Part shown: piece after piece, positions 58,366 to 64,000 of the stretch | Layout of the letters: each line of letters starts with the position of its first letter | Position numbering within the stretch: the stretch's first letter is position 1 | Assembly: GCA_003600225.1 (NCBI GenBank) | Contig: QZFT01000034.1 | Span: 1-64,000 of the forward strand | Direction: 5' to 3' | Source: Pseudonocardiaceae bacterium YIM PH 21723 | GTDB lineage: Bacteria > Actinomycetota > Actinomycetes > Mycobacteriales > Pseudonocardiaceae | DNA: 64,000 nucleotides | Notes under the pieces: generated by a model | The model's input: only the letters and a program-made list of their open reading frames with translations | The model's database searches: none | What the model was told of the DNA's origin: nothing | Position numbers and translations under genes: made by a program

Positions 58366-59139
58366 ATGGATCGCTGGGATGAGCAGGAGCCCGAGGTCTG
58401 GGGGGCATCTATGCCTGCCTCGGCCGGCCGGTGGCGATCGGCGCTGGACATCGCCGAGTCCACGTTCCAACTGCTGAACGCCGGACCGCGGCCATTGGGG
58501 TTGGACTGCAGGCGGTTCGGGTTCGGGGTTCCCAAACGGACCGTTCCCCTGGTGGAGCTGCGTCAGATCCTGCTGCAGGACTCCATCGAGCTGGCGGCCC
58601 AGGACGCGGTGTGGCGCAAGCTCGTCTGGCAGGCGCGCTGGGGCACCAGCCGCGAGGCGTGGCTGATCGGCTGCGCCGGCATGGCCATGCCGGGGTTGAA
58701 GAACGTGGCTGCCCGGCTGGCCCGCGGTTACCGCGGCGATGTGGAAGATCTGGACTCGACGGTCCTGGAGGAGTTCTGCGTCCAGGTTCGGACGGCGGAT
58801 CTTCGTCTGCGCTATGTCGGTCCCCGGCTGCTGTGGGCGGCCTACGGGGCCGGCGCTCAACTTCGCCTTGGCCGCCGGGACTACCTGTCGGTGGCCCCGG
58901 AGGACCTGCGCCACATCGCATCGCCGGAACCGGTTGGACATCCGGATCTGCTCCTGGACCAGGCCGTCCAGCAGGGCGTGCTGAGCCGGGAGCAGGCCGA
59001 TCTCCTCGGACTGGCACACCTCGATGACCTGCGCGGTCGCCCGCTGGCAAAACAACTGGGGCGTACTCGTCCCCAGGTGCGCTACGCGCTGCGCAAAGCG
59101 GAGCAGTGCCTGCTTCGGCATCTGACCGACCACCTCTGA
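58366..59139 (+). CDS. Sigma-factor-like regulator of the T4SS element
   Basis: 257 residues. The C-terminal HTH (DLRGRPLAKQLGRTRPQVRYALRKAEQCLLRHL) looks like sigma region 4, and the helical middle resembles regions 1.2-2 only loosely. GGAGGTG before the ATG at 58366. It precedes the secretion genes by 145 bp and probably switches them on. Confidence 0.6.
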   Translation: MDRWDEQEPEVWGASMPASAGRWRSALDIAESTFQLLNAGPRPLGLDCRRFGFGVPKRTVPLVELRQILLQDSIELAAQDAVWRKLVWQARWGTSREAWLIGCAGMAMPGLKNVAARLARGYRGDVEDLDSTVLEEFCVQVRTADLRLRYVGPRLLWAAYGAGAQLRLGRRDYLSVAPEDLRHIASPEPVGHPDLLLDQAVQQGVLSREQADLLGLAHLDDLRGRPLAKQLGRTRPQVRYALRKAEQCLLRHLTDHL

Positions 59140-59284
59140 ACTCGCTGTGAAACCGGCCGATTGCCCACCTTGCTCTGACACGTGAGGAACGGGCCTCCAG
59201 CAGGAAAGGAGAGCTCCGGACTGGCCGGTTTCACAGCCTCCCTGGACTCGGCGAAGAGCCCCATGGCAGCGAAAGGGATAAGCC

Positions 59285-59635
59285 ATGAACAGTCTGTTCC
59301 GTGCCACGCCAGGTCGGTACCGGCAGTGGCTACACAGGTCGGTCGCCGTCGTCGGCCTGACCATCGTGCTGGTGATCGCGAGCGCCGTTCCAGCGCTGGC
59401 AGCCCCGGGTGACCTGGGCGGCGTGATCGATGCGCTGCGGACCTGGATCGTCCGACTGCTGGTCGGACTGGCGACGTTCTTCCTGACCGTCGGAGCGATC
59501 CGGTATCTGACCGCGGACGGTGATCCGGGGGCGGTCGATCAGGCCAAACGAGGTATCCGGAACGCGCTGATCGGTTACGGCCTGGCCATCTGCGCACCGT
59601 TGATCGTGGACGCGCTGCGATCGGTGGTGGGCTGA
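59285..59635 (+). CDS. VirB2/TrbC-like pilin
   Basis: 116 residues. Long signal peptide (about 1-39, ending ALAAPG), then two hydrophobic segments separated by a short basic loop (ADGDPGAVDQAKRGIRNALIG), the VirB2 pilin plan. First gene of the T4SS operon. Confidence 0.8.
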   Translation: MNSLFRATPGRYRQWLHRSVAVVGLTIVLVIASAVPALAAPGDLGGVIDALRTWIVRLLVGLATFFLTVGAIRYLTADGDPGAVDQAKRGIRNALIGYGLAICAPLIVDALRSVVG

Positions 59636-59637
59636 TC

Positions 59638-61116
59638 ATGATCACCCGCTGGCTGACCGTCCTGGCGTTGCTGGCCGGACTCGGACTGCTCGTGAGTCCG
59701 ACCAGTCCGACCGAGGTGGAACTGGCCTGGGCGGAACAGTCCACGACTCCACCGACCCCACCTCCGGCAACCACCACGCCAAGTCCGACGCCGCCCTCCG
59801 TAGGCCAATCACCCAAGTCCTCGTGCGATTGGCAGGACCCCGGTAGCTGGGGCCTGGATTGCGTGACTCCGAGCGTCGGCGGCTCGATCAACGACTGGTT
59901 CCGTGACCTGGTCACCTCCGGTCTGCACGCGGCGCTTGAGGAATTGGCTGATCAGCTGCTGTCCACGACGGACCTGACGACCGTGGCGCCGATCGTGACG
60001 GGCTGGGAGGTAAGCCGGTCGATCGTCGACACGAGCCTGGTGCTGATCGTCCTGATAGCCGGGATCCTGATCATGTCCGGCGGGGCGTTCTCGTCCAGAT
60101 TGTCGGCGCGGGATGTGGTGCCGCGCCTGCTGATCGCCGTAGTCGCGATCAATATGAGTCTCACGGTCGTCAGTACCGGGATCTCGGTCTCGAACGCCCT
60201 CGCCCGTGGCGTGCTGAGCCCAGGTACGACGCCCCAGCAGTTGGTGGCCACGCTGGACAAACAGGTCGTCGGGCAGATGGCTGATGCCGGCATCTTTGTG
60301 CTGTTGCTCGGCCTGGTCATGGCCGTGCTCATGCTCGTCCTGCTGCTGGTCTGGGTCATCCGGCTGATGATCACCGGAGTGTTGATCGTGGCCGCACCGC
60401 TGGTGCTGGCCGGGCATGCCCTCCCGGTTAGCGAAGGTCTGGCCAAGTGGTGGTGGCGTTCGCTGTTCTCGGTGCTGGCCATCCAGGTCGTGCAGTCGCT
60501 GGTGCTGATCGTCGGGCTGAGCACGTTCGTCTCGTCCGGATATGTGATCAACAATCCCGGCGGCAACGACGAGTTGATGCCGATCCTGATCTTGCTGGTC
60601 CTGCTGTGGCTGGAGATCAAGGTGCCTTGGTCGTTGTTGCAGGGCGTCTGGGGCCAAGGCCGTTCTACGGTGATTTCGCTGGTCAAGCTGGCTGCCTTCG
60701 GCTCCGTCACTGGGACATTCGGCATGCGCGGAGGCGGGCTTCTAGGCCTCGCCAGCCGCAGTCGGCACTCGGTGGCCAACTCCCCATCGGCTAGGCCAAA
60801 TTCTGCTGCGGGTAACCGGAAACCGTCGGGGAACAAACCAGCTCCCAGTAAGCCGAAGCGTCAGCGGCCGACCAGTCGGACTCGCTCCGCTGGACATCCC
60901 TTCACGCCATTCGTGGAACGCAGCGATGCCGGCTGGGAGGACGTAGCCGGAACCCCGAATCCCGCTTCGGGCAAGCGTCCGGCGACCACACGACGTGTGC
61001 CGTTCACGCCGCAATCCGGGGCGAGGGTTCCGCGTGCTTCGAAGCCGGCTCCGCCGATCGAAACCCAGCGCCCCATGTCATCGAAGGGAGAGGGCCGTGG
61101 CCGAACACGAGGATGA
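59638..61116 (+). CDS. VirB6/TrbL-like T4SS membrane protein
   Basis: 492 residues. Signal-like N-terminus and Pro/Thr-rich linker, then about six membrane segments (VDTSLVLIVLIAGILIMSGGAF; GIFVLLLGLVMAVLMLVLLLVWVIRLM) and WWWRSLFSVLAIQVVQ, like TrbL/VirB6. The last 130 residues are basic and Pro/Ser-rich, probably cytoplasmic. 2 bp after the pilin gene. Confidence 0.8.
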   Translation: MITRWLTVLALLAGLGLLVSPTSPTEVELAWAEQSTTPPTPPPATTTPSPTPPSVGQSPKSSCDWQDPGSWGLDCVTPSVGGSINDWFRDLVTSGLHAALEELADQLLSTTDLTTVAPIVTGWEVSRSIVDTSLVLIVLIAGILIMSGGAFSSRLSARDVVPRLLIAVVAINMSLTVVSTGISVSNALARGVLSPGTTPQQLVATLDKQVVGQMADAGIFVLLLGLVMAVLMLVLLLVWVIRLMITGVLIVAAPLVLAGHALPVSEGLAKWWWRSLFSVLAIQVVQSLVLIVGLSTFVSSGYVINNPGGNDELMPILILLVLLWLEIKVPWSLLQGVWGQGRSTVISLVKLAAFGSVTGTFGMRGGGLLGLASRSRHSVANSPSARPNSAAGNRKPSGNKPAPSKPKRQRPTSRTRSAGHPFTPFVERSDAGWEDVAGTPNPASGKRPATTRRVPFTPQSGARVPRASKPAPPIETQRPMSSKGEGRGRTRG

Positions 61117-62038
61117 ACTCCCCTACATGGCAAGGGTTCCCGCAGATATCGGCAGAGAGGACCGGATCGCCTTCGGGCTATCAGCCAAGCAGCTAGTGAT
61201 TGCCACCCTGGTTGCCGGCGCACTGTGGCTGCTCCACCAGGCGACCCGGACGGTGTGGTCGCTGTCGACATTCGCGCTGGCGTCGATTCCAGTGACAGCG
61301 ACCACGATCGCGGTACTGACCATCCGCCGCGATGGTCTTGGCCTGCATGACCTGTTGTGGGCCGCGATCAAGCAGCTGCGTGCCCCGCGCCGTCTGGTGC
61401 CGTCATCCGCTCCAGCGGCGGCTACACCGGAGTGGGTCACCGCGAAGCCAGGGGCGCTTCCCGCCCCACTCAAGCTGCCCGCGACGGCGATCACCGCCGA
61501 GGGTGCGATCGAACTCGGGAGGGACGGGGCCGCCGCACTCGCCGTCTGCTCGGGCGTGAACTTCGGTCTGCGTACCGCAGGGGAACAGAACGCGCTGATC
61601 GCCGGGTTCGCCCGGTGGCTGCACTCGCTGTCCGGGCCGGCGCAGATCGTCGTTCAGGCCTGTCGTCTGGATCTGGATCCGGTGATCGATCGGCTCACCG
61701 AAGCCGCTCCCGCACTGCCTCACCGGGCATTGGAGAGCGCGTGCCTGGACCACGCCCAGTGGCTAGCGGAGCTGAGTGAGAGCCGGGAACTGCTGCGGCG
61801 GCAGATCTTGCTGGTCTCGACAGAACCTGCCCGCGCCGGTGCGGCGCAGATCGCGCTGCGTCGGACCGAAGACGCCGCCCGAGGCCTGGGCGCCGCCGAG
61901 GTCACCGTGTGGCCGGTGGATGCCGGGCAGATCGAGGCCGTGCTCGCCGCGGCGGTCGACCCCACCAACCCGACCGGGACCGTCCCGGCCGACACCCACT
62001 TCACCGGGGTGGTCACCGGCGCAAGGAGGACGCGATGA
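61097..62038 (+). CDS. PrgI/VirB3-like T4SS protein
   Basis: 313 residues. N-terminal PrgI-like part: ARVPADIGREDRIAFGLSAKQLVIATLVAGALW and two membrane segments, then a soluble domain with AAALAVCSGVNFGLRT and AGEQNALIAGFARWLHSL, as in SCO6880-type proteins. GTG at 61097 with AAGGGAGAGG upstream, overlapping the VirB6 gene by 20 bp. Confidence 0.8.
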   Translation: MAEHEDELPYMARVPADIGREDRIAFGLSAKQLVIATLVAGALWLLHQATRTVWSLSTFALASIPVTATTIAVLTIRRDGLGLHDLLWAAIKQLRAPRRLVPSSAPAAATPEWVTAKPGALPAPLKLPATAITAEGAIELGRDGAAALAVCSGVNFGLRTAGEQNALIAGFARWLHSLSGPAQIVVQACRLDLDPVIDRLTEAAPALPHRALESACLDHAQWLAELSESRELLRRQILLVSTEPARAGAAQIALRRTEDAARGLGAAEVTVWPVDAGQIEAVLAAAVDPTNPTGTVPADTHFTGVVTGARRTR

Positions 62039-63828
62039 ACCTGCAGTCCCTGGTCCGACTGCTAGGTCGGACCCAGTCCGACTCCCAGGCCGTGACCGGT
62101 CCGGACTCGGTCGAGGTCACCGCCCGCCACCTGCGGGTTGGCGCCGGCTACGCCGCGACCCTCACGGTCACCGGGTATCCGGCCGAGGTCGGGGCCGGGT
62201 GGCTGGAGCCGCTGCTGTGCTACCCGGGCCGCCTGGACGTAGCGATGCACATCGACCCGATCCCTCCGGCGAAAGCCGCCGCACAGCTGAAGCGTCAGCG
62301 CGGCCGGATGCAGTCCGACAGCTCCGCCTCCGGGCACCGGATCGAGGATCCCGAGCTGGAGGCCGCGATCGACGATGCCCGGGCCATGGCGCACGCGATC
62401 GCCCGGGGCGAGTCCCGGCTGTTCGATGTCGGGCTCTACCTGACAGTGCACGCGCAGTCCAAAGAGGACCTGGACGCCGAGGTCGAGCAGGTCAAGGCGC
62501 TGTGCTCCTCCATGCTGTTGGCCGCGCAACCAGCCTCGTTCCGGGCCCTGCAGGGCTGGATCACTACCTTGCCGCTGGGAGTCGACGCGCTGCGGATGCG
62601 CCGGACCCTGGATACCCCGGCGCTGTCGGCGAGTTTCCCGTTCACCAGCCCCGACCTTCCAGCCCAGGACCTGACCCCGGGCGCGGCACCGACCGGGGTG
62701 CTCTACGGGCAGAACTCCACCAGCTCCGGCCTGCTGTTCTGGGACCGATGGTCAGCGGACAACTACAACTCGGTCACCCTGGCCACCAGTGGCGCCGGCA
62801 AGTCCTTCGCCACCAAGCTGGAGGTGCTGCGGAGCCTGTACGACCACCGGGACGGCGATCCGACCGGCCACGAAGGCGTCCAGGTCTGGGTGATCGACCC
62901 GGAGGACGAGTACCGGCGTCTGTCGGACGCGGTCGGCGGCACCTACCTGTCGCTGGGCAGCACCGGTGTCAGGCTGAACCCGTTCGACCTGCCGGACAAC
63001 GCGGGCCCAGAGACGCTGATCCAGCGCAGCCTGTTCCTGCACACCCTCACGGCCGTCATGCTCGACGGCACGCTCACCCCACAACACCGTGCTGCCTTGG
63101 ACCGGACGGTCACCGCCACCTACGCGAGCGTGGGAATCACCGCGGATCCTCGTACCTGGCGGCGGCAGGCACCACTGCTGAGTGACCTGGTCGACATCCT
63201 CGCCGCCGATGATGACGAGGCAGCCAAAGATCTGGGTGCCCGCTTGGCGCCCTTCGCCACCGGCGCGTTCTCCGGGTTGTTCGCCGGTCAGACCACCCAC
63301 CTCCCACAGGGACACCTGGTGGTCTTCTCGCTGCGCAACCTCCCCGACGAACTCCGGCCCGTCGGCACCCTGCTGGCCCTGGACTCGATCTGGCGGCATG
63401 CCACCAACCCGCGCGCCAGACGCCGACGGCTGATCATCGTGGACGAGGCGTGGATGCTTATGCAGCAACCTGAGGCCGCCCGCTACCTGCTGCGCATGGC
63501 CAAGGGACTACGCAAGCACTGGGCCGGCCTCGCCTTCGTCTCCCAGGACGCCGCCGACGTCCTCGGATCCGACCTGGGCACAGCGATCGTCTCGAACGCC
63601 GCCACCCAGATCCTCATGCGCCAGGCACCTCAGGCGATCGGCGCCATCGCCAAGGCCTTCCGCCTCTCTATGGGCGAACGCGGCTACCTCCTGTCGGCCA
63701 GCCCGGGCGATGCACTGCTCGTCTCGGGCACCAACCGAATCGCCTTCACCTCCCTGGCCTCACCAACCGAAGCCAGGTTGATCACCACCAACCCCCAGGA
63801 ACTCGCCGAACTGGAGGAGCAATCATGA
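62035..63828 (+). CDS. VirB4-like T4SS ATPase
   Basis: 597 residues. N-terminal VirB4 domain, then the motor: Walker A LATSGAGKSFATKLEVL near 250, WVIDPEDEYRRL, Walker B RRLIIVDEAWMLM, and FVSQDAADVLGS. Powers pilus assembly and transfer. ATGA overlap with the PrgI-like gene; the longer frame to 61909 is inside that gene. Confidence 0.9.
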   Translation: MNLQSLVRLLGRTQSDSQAVTGPDSVEVTARHLRVGAGYAATLTVTGYPAEVGAGWLEPLLCYPGRLDVAMHIDPIPPAKAAAQLKRQRGRMQSDSSASGHRIEDPELEAAIDDARAMAHAIARGESRLFDVGLYLTVHAQSKEDLDAEVEQVKALCSSMLLAAQPASFRALQGWITTLPLGVDALRMRRTLDTPALSASFPFTSPDLPAQDLTPGAAPTGVLYGQNSTSSGLLFWDRWSADNYNSVTLATSGAGKSFATKLEVLRSLYDHRDGDPTGHEGVQVWVIDPEDEYRRLSDAVGGTYLSLGSTGVRLNPFDLPDNAGPETLIQRSLFLHTLTAVMLDGTLTPQHRAALDRTVTATYASVGITADPRTWRRQAPLLSDLVDILAADDDEAAKDLGARLAPFATGAFSGLFAGQTTHLPQGHLVVFSLRNLPDELRPVGTLLALDSIWRHATNPRARRRRLIIVDEAWMLMQQPEAARYLLRMAKGLRKHWAGLAFVSQDAADVLGSDLGTAIVSNAATQILMRQAPQAIGAIAKAFRLSMGERGYLLSASPGDALLVSGTNRIAFTSLASPTEARLITTNPQELAELEEQS

Positions 63829-64000
63829 ATCCCAGACTCCGTCACCTGTGGGAACAGGTCATCCAGTTCTGGCACGACCACCAGCTCCCCATCGCCCTCA
63901 CCGCCTCGCTGGTCCTCGCCATCACGATGTCGATCCTGCGAAACCGGCAGATCGCCCGCCGCGAATGGCATCATTGCGCCCGGGTCCTGGAAGTCCTGCC
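63825..64000 (+). CDS. Partial T4SS operon gene, cut by the window end
   Basis: 58 codons visible (MNPRLRHLWEQVIQFW..., one membrane segment PIALTASLVLAITMSIL, then RRE). GAGGAG upstream; overlaps the VirB4 stop (ATGA). By position a TraG/VirD4-like or relative, but the visible part does not show it. Confidence 0.6.
   Translation, partial: MNPRLRHLWEQVIQFWHDHQLPIALTASLVLAITMSILRNRQIARREWHHCARVLEVL

Overview
The window is high-GC actinomycete DNA, most like a Pseudonocardiales chromosome. The supporting signs are GC-rich third positions, many GTG starts, a WhiB protein, an ANTAR response regulator, EspG/WXG100-type genes, a SecDF fusion and an actinomycete integrative and conjugative element (AICE). 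The family cannot be fixed from sequence alone.

Layout. 1-5501: a secreted S1 protease, a CPA-type K+/H+ antiporter translationally coupled to a fused SecDF, and a small secreted protein. 5713-17728: an unusual export-type locus. It has two copies of a two-gene cassette (a degenerate ABC ATPase without catalytic residues, plus a large YhgE/Pip membrane protein) interleaved with two sets of ESX/WXG100-like genes, an EspG-like protein, a YbaB/EbfC protein and two tandem membrane-anchored paralogues that may be immunity proteins. No EccB/C/D/E core is present. 17610-36873: ordinary chromosome, with a VanZ-RDD protein, a ferric-reductase-like redox pair, small membrane proteins, polA, a thioesterase, a PLP enzyme, a five-gene liv-type ABC importer, a methyltransferase and an ANTAR regulator.

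37043-54742: a 17.6-kb AICE in a tRNA gene, bounded by 44-bp direct repeats (37074-37117 and 54699-54742). Int/Xis lie at the tRNA end. A minus-strand operon then carries an AAA+ helicase-like protein, a Prim-Pol, a C5-cytosine methyltransferase, a DnaN-like sliding clamp, TraB, an Spd-like membrane protein, many small coupled ORFs and a WhiB. Divergent GntR and TPR regulators and a Nudix protein follow. Clusters of the 8-mer AAACCCGC sit near both ends.

54718-64000: a second element abuts the first. It has a large serine recombinase whose 3' end runs through the displaced tRNA terminator and into the attR repeat, then regulators, then the start of a type IV secretion operon (VirB2-, VirB6-, VirB3/PrgI- and VirB4-like, plus a partial gene cut by the window edge). 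Two different conjugation strategies (FtsK-like dsDNA transfer and T4SS) therefore lie side by side at one tRNA hotspot.

The best candidates for an undescribed system are the duplicated pseudo-ATPase/YhgE-Pip cassettes with their WXG100-type cargo, and the AICE replication module that carries its own sliding clamp and iteron-like 8-mers.
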